A stretch of 64,000 bases of DNA. Origin: Nemorincola sp044225795. Its GTDB lineage: Bacteria > Bacteroidota > Bacteroidia > Chitinophagales > Chitinophagaceae. Below are positions 44,153-55,150 of the stretch, piece by piece. The position numbers were made by a program, and so were the translations under genes. The notes below the pieces were generated by a model. That model ran no database searches. It saw only the letters and a program-made list of their open reading frames with translations, and was not told where the DNA came from. Position 1 is the stretch's first letter. The number at the start of each line of letters is the position of its first letter. The stretch spans positions 186,001 through 250,000 of the forward strand of contig JBGAIF010000004.1 in NCBI GenBank assembly GCA_044225795.1, written 5' to 3'.

Positions 44153-45313
44153 ATGCCACATTATTATTCGTTAGGTAAAATACCTCACAAGAGGCATACG
44201 CAGTTTCGTAAACCGGATGGTTCCTTATATTCTGAACAACTATTCAGTACAGAGGGGTTCTCTTCAAATTCCTCACTTTTATACCACATAAATCCACCAA
44301 CTACTATCGTCAGGGCCGAGGAACCGATTAATGTTGCCCCGGTAGCTGCAAGTTCTAATATCCTGAAGCACAGAAGCTTTAAAGGTTTCAATGTAGCACC
44401 CAATGCTGACTATCTGAAAAGCCGCAAAACTGTTTTGTTCAACAATGACGTGCAGCTCACGCTTTCTGCCCCCAAAAAGGGGCTTACAGATAACGTATTC
44501 TATAAGAATGCCGATACTGATGAGGTGTTGTTCATACATGAGGGAACAGGAACCCTGAAGACACAATACGGCAGCATACCTTTCGGGTATGGCGACTATG
44601 TGGTCATTCCCCGTGGCACCATATACCAGGTAGAGTTTGACAAGGAAGATAACCGGTTATTCATCATAGAGTCATTCAGCCCCATTACATTTCCTAAAAG
44701 ATACCTGAGCAAGTATGGCCAGTTGCTGGAGCACGCTCCTTATTGCGAGCGCGACCTCCGTAAACCTCAGAACCTGGAGACATTTGACGAGAAGGGTGAA
44801 TACCTGATACAAGTAAAGAAGAAAGGATTCCTGTATCCGATATGGTACGGGCACCACCCGTTCGATGTGGTAGGATGGGATGGCTGCGAGTACCCTTACG
44901 CGTTCAGCATACACGACTTTGAGCCCATTACGGGCCGCGTACACCAGCCACCTCCGGTACACCAGACATTTGACGCCCATAATTTTGTTATCTGTTCTTT
45001 TGTGCCGCGCCTGTTCGACTATCATCCACATGCCATACCCGCTCCATACAATCATAGCAATATTGATAGTGATGAGGTGCTGTATTATGTGGATGGTGAC
45101 TTTATGAGCCGTAAACATGTAGAGAAAGGCATGATCACCCTGCACCCTGCCGGAATACCTCATGGCCCGCACCCGGGAACTGTGGAAAAAAGTATTGGCG
45201 CCAAGGAGACAAAGGAACTTGCAGTGATGGTAGATACCTTCCACCCGCTTATGCTGACAAAAGATGCCATCAGCTTAGAAGACGATAGCTATATCTATAG
45301 CTGGATAGAGTAA
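44153..45313 (+). CDS. hmgA: Homogentisate 1,2-dioxygenase
   Basis: This 386-residue cytoplasmic enzyme has the homogentisate dioxygenase landmarks. These include GKIPHKRHTQFR at the start, the cupin iron site region HPFDVVGWDGCEYPYAF and PPVHQTF, and the late HPAGIPHGPHPG segment. It opens the ring of homogentisate with oxygen and ferrous iron, giving maleylacetoacetate, in tyrosine catabolism. I prefer ATG 44153 (MPHYYSLG), because a TTG at 44132 lies inside the promoter element. hppD follows after 39 bases, so the two form the core of the pathway. Confidence 0.92.
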   Translation: MPHYYSLGKIPHKRHTQFRKPDGSLYSEQLFSTEGFSSNSSLLYHINPPTTIVRAEEPINVAPVAASSNILKHRSFKGFNVAPNADYLKSRKTVLFNNDVQLTLSAPKKGLTDNVFYKNADTDEVLFIHEGTGTLKTQYGSIPFGYGDYVVIPRGTIYQVEFDKEDNRLFIIESFSPITFPKRYLSKYGQLLEHAPYCERDLRKPQNLETFDEKGEYLIQVKKKGFLYPIWYGHHPFDVVGWDGCEYPYAFSIHDFEPITGRVHQPPPVHQTFDAHNFVICSFVPRLFDYHPHAIPAPYNHSNIDSDEVLYYVDGDFMSRKHVEKGMITLHPAGIPHGPHPGTVEKSIGAKETKELAVMVDTFHPLMLTKDAISLEDDSYIYSWIE

Positions 45314-45352
45314 CGGCACAAATTTTATAGATAATTTTCTAAAAGAGATATA

Positions 45353-46486
45353 ATGGAAAACACACTGACCGCAAGTCAAAAAATGTCATTAGCGAAGGAT
45401 TTCCTTCCGATCAATGGTACAGACCACATCGAACTTTATGTAGGCAATGCCAAGCAGGCGGCGCACTTCTATAAGACAGCTTTCGGGTTTCAGTCCCTGG
45501 CCTATGCTGGGCCTGAAACCGGGGTGAAGGACAGAGCCTCTTATGTGTTGCAACAAGGAAAGATACGCCTGGTGCTGACATCTCCGCTTAAGTCGTCTAA
45601 TCCGATATCTGAACATATCCTAAAACACGGAGATGGCGTAAAGATCCTGGCATTGTGGGTTGATGATGCTTTTAAGTCTTTTGAAGAGACGACCGCGAGA
45701 GGAGGCAAAGTATATATGGAGCCTACAACGCTGAAGGACGAACATGGCGAAGTGCGCATGAGCGGCATCTATACATACGGAGAGACCGTGCACCTGTTTG
45801 TGGAACGCAAAAATTATAACGGGCTATTCCTTCCGGGATATAGAGCATGGACGAGTGACTACAACCCAAGTGAAGCAGGACTCATGTATGTAGATCACTG
45901 TGTAGGTAACGTGGGCTGGAACAGGATGAACCCTACGATAAAGTGGTATGAAGATGTGATGGGGTTCGTGAATATCCTGTCGTTTGATGATAAGCAGATA
46001 AATACTGAATACTCTGCCCTGATGAGTAAGGTAATGAGCAATGGTAACGGTTTTGTGAAGTTCCCGATCAATGAACCTGCAGAAGGCAAGAAGAAATCTC
46101 AGATAGAAGAATATCTCGACTTCTACGAAGGTGAAGGCGTGCAGCATATAGCTGTTGCAACAAAAGACATCATCACGACCGTTAAGGCGTTGAAAGCCCG
46201 CGGTGTCGAGTTCCTGGATGCGCCGCCGGCGGCCTACTATGACGAACTGCCAACGCGTGTGGGTAAGATAGACGAGGATATAGCGCCACTGCAGGAACTG
46301 GGCATACTGGTAGATTGTGATGAGGAGGGTTACCTGCTGCAGATCTTCACTAAACCTGTAGAGGATCGCCCTACCCTGTTCTTTGAGATCATTCAAAGAA
46401 AGGGGGCACAAAGCTTTGGCGCCGGAAACTTTAAAGCACTCTTTGAAGCTATTGAAAGAGAACAAGCCAAAAGAGGTAACTTGTAA
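45353..46486 (+). CDS. hppD: 4-hydroxyphenylpyruvate dioxygenase
   Basis: This 377-residue enzyme has two vicinal-oxygen-chelate halves. The N-terminal DHIELYVGNAKQAAHFY and the C-terminal DHCVGNVGWN... with VQHIAVATKDI contain iron-ligand histidines. LLQIFTKPVEDRPTLFFEIIQRKG holds the ligand glutamate. It converts 4-hydroxyphenylpyruvate to homogentisate, the substrate of the enzyme encoded just upstream. A strong terminator follows. A later in-frame ATG at 45383 is possible but the longer start is used here. Confidence 0.95.
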   Translation: MENTLTASQKMSLAKDFLPINGTDHIELYVGNAKQAAHFYKTAFGFQSLAYAGPETGVKDRASYVLQQGKIRLVLTSPLKSSNPISEHILKHGDGVKILALWVDDAFKSFEETTARGGKVYMEPTTLKDEHGEVRMSGIYTYGETVHLFVERKNYNGLFLPGYRAWTSDYNPSEAGLMYVDHCVGNVGWNRMNPTIKWYEDVMGFVNILSFDDKQINTEYSALMSKVMSNGNGFVKFPINEPAEGKKKSQIEEYLDFYEGEGVQHIAVATKDIITTVKALKARGVEFLDAPPAAYYDELPTRVGKIDEDIAPLQELGILVDCDEEGYLLQIFTKPVEDRPTLFFEIIQRKGAQSFGAGNFKALFEAIEREQAKRGNL

Positions 46487-46505
46487 AAATGATTGAACAT
46501 CATAA

Positions 46506-46540
46506 AATAACTCCCGATATTAATCGGGAGTTATTTTTTT
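46506..46540 (+). terminator. Terminator of the hmgA-hppD operon
   Basis: AATAACTCCCGAT and ATCGGGAGTTATT form a perfect 13-base stem with a four-base loop, followed by a run of T. Confidence 0.9.
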
Positions 46541-46675
46541 ATCCATTTACAAAGCAAATCAACCGTTAATAAACTTTTCTTTGCCAAATTGTTAGGCTTT
46601 CATACCTTGGCAATAAATACTATTTGTTATTTTATCTAAACTATTATTCTAATAACTCTTACAATTTTACTTAAA

Positions 46676-49600
46676 ATGAAAAACCTTACCCTCCTTGCTT
46701 TATCATTCCTTTCGGCATTTAAATCCTTTGCTACTGCACCCATTACGGGACCTGGAAATGTTTGTACATCATCGTCTATCACGTTAAGTGATGCTACTCC
46801 AGGTGGAACCTGGAGTAGCAGTACTCCCGGAGTTGCAACGGTGAGCAGCTCAGGAATTGTGTATGGCCTCAGTGCGGGTACCACAATAATAACATACGAT
46901 GTCAGTGGTATCTACTCTACTGCAACCATCACCGTAAATATATCTCCTGCATCCATATCAGGACCTACTTCTGTATGCATCGGGGGTACTGTGACCATGT
47001 CATGCGCTACCCCCGGAGGTACCTGGTACTCATCGTATGTTAATATTTCGATCGGTTCAGTATCGGGCATTGTTACCGGTATTTCGAGCGGTAGTGCGGC
47101 AATAACATATGGTATACCATCGAGTGGTTGCTCCTCTCTCGCGTATATCGCTGTATCATATCCCGGTGTGGTCTCCGGTAGCTCAAATATTTGTGTCGGA
47201 GGTACTACAACCCTGACAGGCAGCGGTTCCGGAACATGGACCAGCAGCATACCAACTGTGGCTGTTGTTGGCTATACCACCGGAGTGGTAACCGGACTAA
47301 CCGGCGGCACTACACAGATCACCTACACACCTTCATCTGGTTGTCCGGGATTTATTACAGAGACAGTTGTAACAACACCAGGCACAATTGTCGGACCACC
47401 AAATGTTTGCGTGGGCACATCAAATTCTCTTTACATACCGGTTGGAGGCGGAACATGGACAAGTTCCGCGACAACCATTGCGACTGTTAGCGCAGGCATG
47501 GTCACAGGTATATCACCGGGTAATGTCGTAATCACTTATACTGCTGCGCCGGGTTGCTCAGCAATTTTCAATGATACCGTGATCTCTGCTGTTGCACCAA
47601 TTACCGGCACGCCAAGCGTATGTATCGGGAGTACAATACTCCTTTACAGTTTGACCGGAGGTGGGACATGGACCAGCAGCAGTTGGTCTGTTGCCGGAGT
47701 AGGCACTTCATCAGGAGTTGTAACAGGCATGTCCGGAGGAACAGCAACAATTACCTATTCTTTCGGCACAGGTTGCGAATCGACTTATTCGGTCACAGTA
47801 GATGGCGGAATATTTGGCAGCAATACTGTATGCGTAAGCGGAACAGTAACTCTGTCTTCCACCGGAACAGGGGGAACATGGACCAGTAGTAACCCGGCGG
47901 TTGCCAGTATCGGTCTTTCGTCAGGCATTTTGAGCGGCTTAACAACGGGGACAACAATGATCACCTATGTTTCCACATCCGGATGTACCGGCACACGATC
48001 AGAGACGGTAATTGCTTCGTTACCCTCCATCACAGGCCCGCAAAATGTATGCGTCGGCTCATCGAACATGCACTATAATGCTATCTCCGGTGGCGCATGG
48101 AGCAGTTTATCACCTGCAGTTGCCACCGTGGGGCCTGGTTCTGGCATCGTTTCCGGGATTTCATTAGGGACCACAATCATTTCCTACACTATCGGTAGCT
48201 GTGTTACAACATTGTCAGATACCGTGATCACTGCTCCGGCACCCGTAAGCGGGCCAACAAGCGTATGCCCAGGAGCAACGGTCACTCTTGCTGATGCAAC
48301 AGGCGGTGGCGGTTGGTCAACAACCAGTTATACTGTGGCCGGCGTGGGCAGTATGACAGGTGTAGTAACAGGTATATCAGGCGGAACGGCAGTTATCACC
48401 TATTCGTTAGGTAGCGGGTGCGACGCTACGTATATTGTCTCTGTGATACCCGGTAATATCTCCGCTGCACAAACAGCTTTGTGTGGCAGCACAGACACGC
48501 TTACCGCAACCGGAGGTTCCGGTTATTCATGGGCTCCGTCCACCGGGCTTTCATGTATTTCCTGTACTGTAACTGCGGTAAATCCTATAGCCAATGCAAT
48601 ATATACCGTAACAGGGACTGCAACATCGGGATGTACCGACACCGGGATCGTATATGTGACGGGAAACAGGATAGCCGGACACATCGGATTTTCCGGGACA
48701 CCTCCGTCTCTGACAAATGCAAGGGTTTGGCTGATACAATATAATGCCTCAGACAGTTCTGTCATTGCCACTGATTCATTGCTTACATGCGATATGAATG
48801 GAACTCCGTATTACGAGTTTGATAATAAGCCATCCGGATCATATTATGTCAAAGCCAAAATGATCTCATCTGTTCCAGGCACCAGCGATTATATTCCTAC
48901 CTATGGATCATCCAGTTCCGGCTGGTCATCAGGAACACCGTTTGCACATACGACCGGTACCGACTCGATGCACATCACAATGATCTATGGACTCGTACCC
49001 GCAGGCCCCGGATTCATTGCCGGTAATGTTTATTTCGGTGCAGGCCGTGGCACGTCGGGGGATGCTCCGTTAGCCGGAATGCTTGTATTCCTTAAAAACG
49101 CTTCGACGGGGGACATTTTGACTTATACTTACACGGACGCGGCAGGAGGCTACTCGTTTACAAGCCTGGCCTATGGCGATTATATTATTTACCCTGAAGA
49201 ATACAAGTATAATACTATACCCTCTTCCGTGATCACGCTCAGTGCATCAAACGAGCATGTATCCAATATTAGTTTTAAACGCCACAATGCGCCACTGTAC
49301 TATATATCTCCTATTGATGCGACTGTAGTAATCAATAGAAATTTAAGTAACCAATTGTCCGTATCACCTAACCCTGCTACGAACAACATTAATATACGAT
49401 GGATAGATTCCAAAGCCGGGATACAGCATGTTTCCGTAAATGATATTACTGGCAGAAGCATCTATAACGAATCATTCTTAATGACAGATGCGTCAGGCAA
49501 CCGTAATATTGATATTTCAGGTTTTGCAAACGGTATCTATATATTATCGGTCAATTCTGTTGATACTAGATATAAAATAATGTTAACTATCGACCGATAA
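46676..49600 (+). CDS. BIG2-repeat secreted protein 1 of the tandem array (T9SS type A)
   Basis: This 974-residue protein has a signal peptide (LTLLALSFLSAFKSFA) and eight BIG2-like modules of about 75 residues. Each module has a GPxxVC strand, GGTWSSS, VSGxVTGxSxGTxxITY and a second Cys near its end, so an intradomain disulfide is likely. A CHU-type Ig module (CGSTDTLTATGGSGYSWAP) follows, then a shared domain from RIAGHIGFSG and a prealbumin-like module (TYTYTDAAGGYSFTSL, then IYPEEYKYNTIPS). The type A sorting domain is SVSPNPATNNINIRW. It is predicted to be a surface adhesin or binding fibre. No enzymatic domain is seen. Confidence 0.88.
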   Translation: MKNLTLLALSFLSAFKSFATAPITGPGNVCTSSSITLSDATPGGTWSSSTPGVATVSSSGIVYGLSAGTTIITYDVSGIYSTATITVNISPASISGPTSVCIGGTVTMSCATPGGTWYSSYVNISIGSVSGIVTGISSGSAAITYGIPSSGCSSLAYIAVSYPGVVSGSSNICVGGTTTLTGSGSGTWTSSIPTVAVVGYTTGVVTGLTGGTTQITYTPSSGCPGFITETVVTTPGTIVGPPNVCVGTSNSLYIPVGGGTWTSSATTIATVSAGMVTGISPGNVVITYTAAPGCSAIFNDTVISAVAPITGTPSVCIGSTILLYSLTGGGTWTSSSWSVAGVGTSSGVVTGMSGGTATITYSFGTGCESTYSVTVDGGIFGSNTVCVSGTVTLSSTGTGGTWTSSNPAVASIGLSSGILSGLTTGTTMITYVSTSGCTGTRSETVIASLPSITGPQNVCVGSSNMHYNAISGGAWSSLSPAVATVGPGSGIVSGISLGTTIISYTIGSCVTTLSDTVITAPAPVSGPTSVCPGATVTLADATGGGGWSTTSYTVAGVGSMTGVVTGISGGTAVITYSLGSGCDATYIVSVIPGNISAAQTALCGSTDTLTATGGSGYSWAPSTGLSCISCTVTAVNPIANAIYTVTGTATSGCTDTGIVYVTGNRIAGHIGFSGTPPSLTNARVWLIQYNASDSSVIATDSLLTCDMNGTPYYEFDNKPSGSYYVKAKMISSVPGTSDYIPTYGSSSSGWSSGTPFAHTTGTDSMHITMIYGLVPAGPGFIAGNVYFGAGRGTSGDAPLAGMLVFLKNASTGDILTYTYTDAAGGYSFTSLAYGDYIIYPEEYKYNTIPSSVITLSASNEHVSNISFKRHNAPLYYISPIDATVVINRNLSNQLSVSPNPATNNINIRWIDSKAGIQHVSVNDITGRSIYNESFLMTDASGNRNIDISGFANGIYILSVNSVDTRYKIMLTIDR

Positions 49601-49759
49601 ATAATTGATAATGAGACGCGTGCAACTTCCGAATATATGGGGAGTTTCTTCTTAATACTGAACCAAAAATATAATTGTTTGAGAATTGTCGAATATAGAT
49701 TATTTTGCGTAAAGTATTATAAACAAATATATGATTACTTCAACCTTAAACTTCTACTT

Positions 49760-52700
49760 ATGAAATACAGACTTTTCGTCTCCGTACTCATAATCACTTT
49801 GTTTGCTGCAAAATCATCATTCTCTCAATCTTGCCCCGCCAACATTGACTTTGAAACCGGTACATTATCAAATTGGACATATTATGCCGGCCAAAATAAC
49901 CCGGGACCTGTATGGAGCCTATCTACAACGGCTCCAAGACCGGGCCTGCATACACTGACCAATGTTAGTGACCCAACCGATTATTATGGCGGTTTTCCTG
50001 TTGTAATAGATGGCCATTATGCGCTCAAGATCGGCAAAGACACCGCGAACAACAATGCAGATGGCGCTTCGTATTTTGTTCATGTTCCGACCACAGGCAC
50101 TTATAAGTTCGTTTACCAGTATGCTGTCGTTTTTCAGAACCCCGGACATTCTGCGAGCGACCAGCCCAGATTCGAGTTGTCTGTCACTGACTCAGCAACA
50201 GGATCACCAATAGGATGCGGTACCGTGAGCCTTACGTCATCCTCTTCTTTGCCAGGTTTTTCGCTTTCACCCATATCATCAATAGTCTGGTACAGGACAT
50301 GGCAACCCGGTATTCTGGATCTTGCAGGACTTGGCGGACATACTGTGATCATAAGCTTTAAGGCCGGAGGATGCACGCTTGGCGGACACTTCGGGTATGC
50401 TTACGTAGACGGCAGTTGCAGTCTTTCAACAGGCTCTATAAGTGCTACATGTGCCGGTGCATCCACAATTCTAAACGGGCCTCCCGGATTTGCCACTTAC
50501 AAATGGACCGATTCTGCTTCTTATTCCTCATCGTTCGGCACTACGCAAACCATTACGATCTCAACCCCCACAGTTGCAGTAACCTACGCACTGATCACCA
50601 AGACATATAGCGGTTGTGATGACACTTTTTATACCAAGGTATATAACAGCAACCTGGTATCGCACAAATCAAATGATACATCCATTTGCTTCGGAGCTAC
50701 TGTATCCATACACAGCGGTGCTACCGACATACTGCCACTTACATACGCATGGACACCGTCATCGGGGCTTGCCTGCACGTCATGCGATACAACCTTGGCC
50801 ACACCATCTGTAGGCGTCAAATCTTATTATGTCACTGCTACTAATTCGGTGGGGTGTACCCTGACCGACACCGTAAAAGTGACCGTTTACCCGATTCCGG
50901 CTACCATTAGTGGCAACAAAAATGTTTGTATCGGCTATACATCCACGCTAAGTAATTCTGTAACGGGAGGAACCTGGAATACCAGTTCGGCAAATATTAC
51001 AATAGACTCAGCAACAGGTGTGGTAACCAGTGTATCATTAGGAACGGCAACTGTCACCTATTCTTTTGTAGGGTTATGTCCTGTATATGCCACAGTTACC
51101 GTTCAAGCGCTACCATCAGCAATTACAGGGGCAAATTCTGTTTGTGTTGGTTATTCTCTATTGCTTAGCAATTCGTCAGGAACAGGCAATTGGACAAGCG
51201 GCAACACACTTACCGCAACAGTTGGCTCATCATCGGGCATGGTAACCGGTGTTTCGGGTGGAACAGCCATTATTTCGTTTAGGCTGAACAGCACTACTTG
51301 TTTTTCTTTCAGAACTGAAACGGTTGTTCCTGTATCTTCCACAATACTAGGTCCGGTAAGTATCTGTCAATATGGTACGGGAACCTATACTTGTACATCT
51401 ACGGGGGGAACCTGGAGTTGCAGTAATACCAATATAGCTGTCTCAGGAACGAGTGGAACGGCAACAGTCACTGCACTCAACCCGGGAACGTCTACACTTA
51501 CTTATACAATAGGATCAGGGTGTTACAGTACGCAGACCGTGTCCGTCAACATATCGCCATCCCCGATCACAGGTACCATGAGTATGTGCACATCAGCGAC
51601 ATCCGCGCTTACTGACGCTGTACCAGGTGGAGTGTGGGCAACAAGTGATCCAACGGTAGCAACCGTGAGTACAAGTGGTTTAGTGACAGGAATAGGTCCG
51701 GTCACAGCAATCATCAGCTATACTTTCCCCTCAACAGGTTGCCGTGCGGTGGCAACAGTGACTGTTTTCCCGACAACCGGGTCTATAAGTGGCGGTCCGA
51801 TAGTTTGCCTGGGATCCACAATAACACTTTCTTCTTCCCCATCAGGAGGAACATGGTCCAGCAGTACTACAAACTGTTCAATTGGCTCTACATCGGGAGC
51901 CGTTACGGGTAATGTGCCGGGCACGTCCATTATCAGTTATACGACCTCCTCGGGTTGCAGTGCTTCAACCACCATCTCTGTCAATCCAAATCCGGCTGCA
52001 ATAACCGGCATCTTTAAAAGCTGCTTCGGCAGCACCGCATGCGTTTCCGATGCTACAAGTGGTGGAACATGGTCGTCCAGCGCGCCTGCAGTTGCATCAA
52101 TAGGCATTACATCAGGTTGTTATGCTGGGGGCACGGTTGGTACAGCAACTATTACCTACACCCTTTCAACAGGATGTATAACAACCCAACAGGTGACAGT
52201 AAACCCGTTACCGGCAGCAATGGGCCCATCTCCTATAAAGCTGTGCCTTTTCAACTCAATTACACTATCGGACGGCACGACAGGAGGTGTATGGAGTGTA
52301 AACAATACTAACACCAGCATTAATCCGTCAACCGGGTATCTTACCGGATTAGTGGCCGGGAGCTCAACAATCAGCTACACATTGCCGGTAACCGGTTGCT
52401 ATGTTACTGCCAATGCTACCGTCAATCCTATTCCCGTGATCGCCGGACCAGGAAATGTCTGCACAGGTTCGACAATAACACTATCAACGTCGCTGGGTGG
52501 CGGCACCTGGAACAGTAGCAACACCGGAGTCGCCACAATTATGGGAAGCTCATTATCAGTAACCATAAATGGTATTAGTTCGGGCACTGCTACAATCTCG
52601 TACACTTTATTTCTTACCGGCTGTTATAATACAAAAGTTGTTGCCGTTGGAGCGTCGATCGGCGGGCCAACATCAGTCTGTTCCGGGTCGAGCATAACAT

Positions 52701-54880
52701 TGAGCTCTACTCCCGGAGGCGGCACATGGTCCAGCGGCAATACTGCTGTAGCAACCGTATCAGGTGGTACAGTGACCGGACACACTGCGGGAACAGCGAC
52801 AATAACTTATAGCGGAGGCACAGGTTGTACGGCAACACAAATTGTTACAGTCAATGCAACTCCGTCTGCGATAACTGGTACATCACTGATTTGCTCGAGT
52901 GGTACTGCCTGCCTGACAAGTGCAACAACCGGCGGAACCTGGACATCCTCGTCTACATCCGTAGCAACGATATTGTCTACCGGTTGTTACTCCGGAGTAG
53001 GCCCCGGCACGAGCCTGATAACTTACAAGATGAGTACCGGATGCTACATTACTACGCCTGTAACTGTAAACCCAACACCATCAGCTATTACCGGAACGCC
53101 ATCTGTATGTGCCGGCAACACTACCCTGCTGAGCTCTGCTCCCGGTGGTGGCACCTGGACCAGCAGTAATACTGGAGTTGCCACAATTAGCTCCGGTTCG
53201 GTTTTTGGAGTTGCTTCGGGCACTTCTGTCATTTCATATAGCATGGGCGCAGGCTGCGCTGTGTCAGTTACAGTTACTGTCCATTTATCGCCGACATCAA
53301 TTACCGGCAGCACCTCTGTCTGTGCCAGTGGCACATCTTGTCTGACAGACGCTATAGGAGGCGGTACCTGGAGCTCATCGGCTACGAGCATTGCAACAAT
53401 CATTTCAACAGGATGCTATAACGGTATTGCCACCGGCACTGCCACTATCACGTACGATCTTGGTTCAGGATGTTATACAACAACCTCAATTACTGTTAAT
53501 CCTTCACCTGCGGCTATCTCAGGTACCGGCCGTATGTGCGTAGGTGCCGGAACCACATTGTCAGATGCCGTGAGCGGTGGTGTATGGAGCAGCAGCGCTA
53601 CAAGCGTGGCGACGATCGGATCTTTAACAGGTATAGTGTACGGCTCTTCTGCCGGCACTTCAGTCATCACCTACGATCTCGGCAGCGGATGTTATCAGAC
53701 CGTTACCGCGACAGTATATCCTCTTCCTGTTGTAGCTACCTCCAATACATCCATGTGTGGCAGTACAGATACTATGACCGCTTCAGGCGCTACCACTTAT
53801 TCATGGTCACCTTCCACGGGCCTCTCCTGTAGCACCTGCGCCATAACTACTGTAAATCCAGCATCGACGATAACTTATACAGTGACCGGTACAAGCTCAG
53901 CGGGTTGTTCGGATATAACTACTATTACTATTAACGGAGACCGTATACTCGGCCATATTACCTTCAGCAGCTATGCACCCGACACACTTGATATGAAAGT
54001 ATGGCTTATAGAATACAACACCACGGACAGTACAGTAAAAGCAACAGACTCTTTGCTCACGTGTTCTATGGATAGCGTTGCTTATTATGAGTTCACAGGA
54101 AAGCCTGCCGGAAATTATTACATAAAAGGTATGATGCTATTCGGTTCTTATCCCGGAAGCAGTGGATATGTCCCAACTTATAGCCTATCTTCTTCGTCAT
54201 GGAGTGCTGCAACTTCACTTACGCACACTTCCGGCAGTACAGACTCGGCACATATAACAATGATATACGGAACCGTACCCCCGGGACCCGGATTTATAGG
54301 TGGCAACGTATATTCGGGTGCAGGTAAAGGCACAACCGGAGATGCGCCATATGCCGGCCTTATGATACTATTGAAGGATGCGGCAACCGGGAATGTACTC
54401 ACCTATACTTATACCGACGCCACCGGCTCTTACTCTTTTACCGGGCTTGCCTACGGCAGCTATGTAATTTATCCTGAAGAATACAGATACAATACTATTC
54501 CATCTGCTCCTGTTATTTTGTCAGCGTCTTCCGCATCGGTGGTGGACATAAATTTTAAAAGACACTTCGCACCTATTTACCTGATATCACCACTAAGTTA
54601 TACCATGGTAGCGGCTATTAATAGGGAAGTTACAGTGCGCATCGATCCTAATCCGGCTACTGACGAGATCGTGTTACAATGGCATGGCTTGAACAAAGAA
54701 AGAAAACAGCTTATGATAAGGGATGAAATAGGGCGGGTATTGTTGAAAGTTTACATTGAGTCAGAGAAATCAGAGGGACAACAGACCATAAACCTACCAT
54801 CGCTGAATAATGGTATTTACTTTCTATCATTAAATTCCGGAAGCGAGGTATATAACTCAAAAATAGTCATTCATAGATGA
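49760..54880 (+). CDS. BIG2-repeat secreted protein 2 of the tandem array (T9SS type A)
   Basis: This protein of 1706 residues starts at ATG 49760, which begins a clear signal peptide (MKYRLFVSVLIITLFAAKSS); an upstream in-frame ATG at 49637 adds a hydrophobic but unlikely leader. An N-terminal domain (CPANIDFETGTLSNW... GHFGYAYVDGSC) resembles carbohydrate-binding or MAM-like jelly-roll domains. A CHU-type Ig module, thirteen BIG2 modules and the same C-terminal block as protein 1 (RILGHITFSS, YTYTDATGSYSFTGL, IYPEEYRYNTIPS) follow. The type A sorting end is RIDPNPATDEIVLQW. The near identity of the C-terminal block to protein 1 shows gene duplication. Confidence 0.88.
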   Translation: MKYRLFVSVLIITLFAAKSSFSQSCPANIDFETGTLSNWTYYAGQNNPGPVWSLSTTAPRPGLHTLTNVSDPTDYYGGFPVVIDGHYALKIGKDTANNNADGASYFVHVPTTGTYKFVYQYAVVFQNPGHSASDQPRFELSVTDSATGSPIGCGTVSLTSSSSLPGFSLSPISSIVWYRTWQPGILDLAGLGGHTVIISFKAGGCTLGGHFGYAYVDGSCSLSTGSISATCAGASTILNGPPGFATYKWTDSASYSSSFGTTQTITISTPTVAVTYALITKTYSGCDDTFYTKVYNSNLVSHKSNDTSICFGATVSIHSGATDILPLTYAWTPSSGLACTSCDTTLATPSVGVKSYYVTATNSVGCTLTDTVKVTVYPIPATISGNKNVCIGYTSTLSNSVTGGTWNTSSANITIDSATGVVTSVSLGTATVTYSFVGLCPVYATVTVQALPSAITGANSVCVGYSLLLSNSSGTGNWTSGNTLTATVGSSSGMVTGVSGGTAIISFRLNSTTCFSFRTETVVPVSSTILGPVSICQYGTGTYTCTSTGGTWSCSNTNIAVSGTSGTATVTALNPGTSTLTYTIGSGCYSTQTVSVNISPSPITGTMSMCTSATSALTDAVPGGVWATSDPTVATVSTSGLVTGIGPVTAIISYTFPSTGCRAVATVTVFPTTGSISGGPIVCLGSTITLSSSPSGGTWSSSTTNCSIGSTSGAVTGNVPGTSIISYTTSSGCSASTTISVNPNPAAITGIFKSCFGSTACVSDATSGGTWSSSAPAVASIGITSGCYAGGTVGTATITYTLSTGCITTQQVTVNPLPAAMGPSPIKLCLFNSITLSDGTTGGVWSVNNTNTSINPSTGYLTGLVAGSSTISYTLPVTGCYVTANATVNPIPVIAGPGNVCTGSTITLSTSLGGGTWNSSNTGVATIMGSSLSVTINGISSGTATISYTLFLTGCYNTKVVAVGASIGGPTSVCSGSSITLSSTPGGGTWSSGNTAVATVSGGTVTGHTAGTATITYSGGTGCTATQIVTVNATPSAITGTSLICSSGTACLTSATTGGTWTSSSTSVATILSTGCYSGVGPGTSLITYKMSTGCYITTPVTVNPTPSAITGTPSVCAGNTTLLSSAPGGGTWTSSNTGVATISSGSVFGVASGTSVISYSMGAGCAVSVTVTVHLSPTSITGSTSVCASGTSCLTDAIGGGTWSSSATSIATIISTGCYNGIATGTATITYDLGSGCYTTTSITVNPSPAAISGTGRMCVGAGTTLSDAVSGGVWSSSATSVATIGSLTGIVYGSSAGTSVITYDLGSGCYQTVTATVYPLPVVATSNTSMCGSTDTMTASGATTYSWSPSTGLSCSTCAITTVNPASTITYTVTGTSSAGCSDITTITINGDRILGHITFSSYAPDTLDMKVWLIEYNTTDSTVKATDSLLTCSMDSVAYYEFTGKPAGNYYIKGMMLFGSYPGSSGYVPTYSLSSSSWSAATSLTHTSGSTDSAHITMIYGTVPPGPGFIGGNVYSGAGKGTTGDAPYAGLMILLKDAATGNVLTYTYTDATGSYSFTGLAYGSYVIYPEEYRYNTIPSAPVILSASSASVVDINFKRHFAPIYLISPLSYTMVAAINREVTVRIDPNPATDEIVLQWHGLNKERKQLMIRDEIGRVLLKVYIESEKSEGQQTINLPSLNNGIYFLSLNSGSEVYNSKIVIHR

Positions 54881-54901
54881 TACCTGCCCTGAATACATTT
54901 T

Positions 54902-54939
54902 TTAATAAAGTAGCCTGCAGTTGCAGGCTACTTTATTAA
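54902..54939 (+). terminator. Terminator after array gene 2
   Basis: TTAATAAAGTAGCCTGCA pairs perfectly over 18 bases with its partner, leaving a two-base centre. The T-rich right arm completes a strong terminator; its symmetry makes it work in both directions. Confidence 0.88.
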
Positions 54940-55150
54940 CCAATAGTTATTGGGGATTTCTTGTAAAAAAAAAATGATCATCAGTACTTTAAAAAAGCAA
55001 ATAAACACATATATTTATGTTCGAATTTCAGGTCTAAAATCTAATAAATACCCAACCAAATAAAGTACAGTAATTGTCTGAATTAAATATGTAGTTAATT
55101 TTTTTACAGTTATCATTCTCAAATTATTCAAACCACAAATCAAACAAGTT

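Noticed and set aside
46601..46625. TTGGC at 46608-46612 before array gene 1 as a sigma-54 site
   Set aside because: No TTGC follows at the required spacing.
49637..49759. Upstream ATG giving a 41-residue leader to array gene 2
   Set aside because: The signal peptide begins at ATG 49760; the leader has no conserved feature and lies in AT-rich promoter-like DNA.
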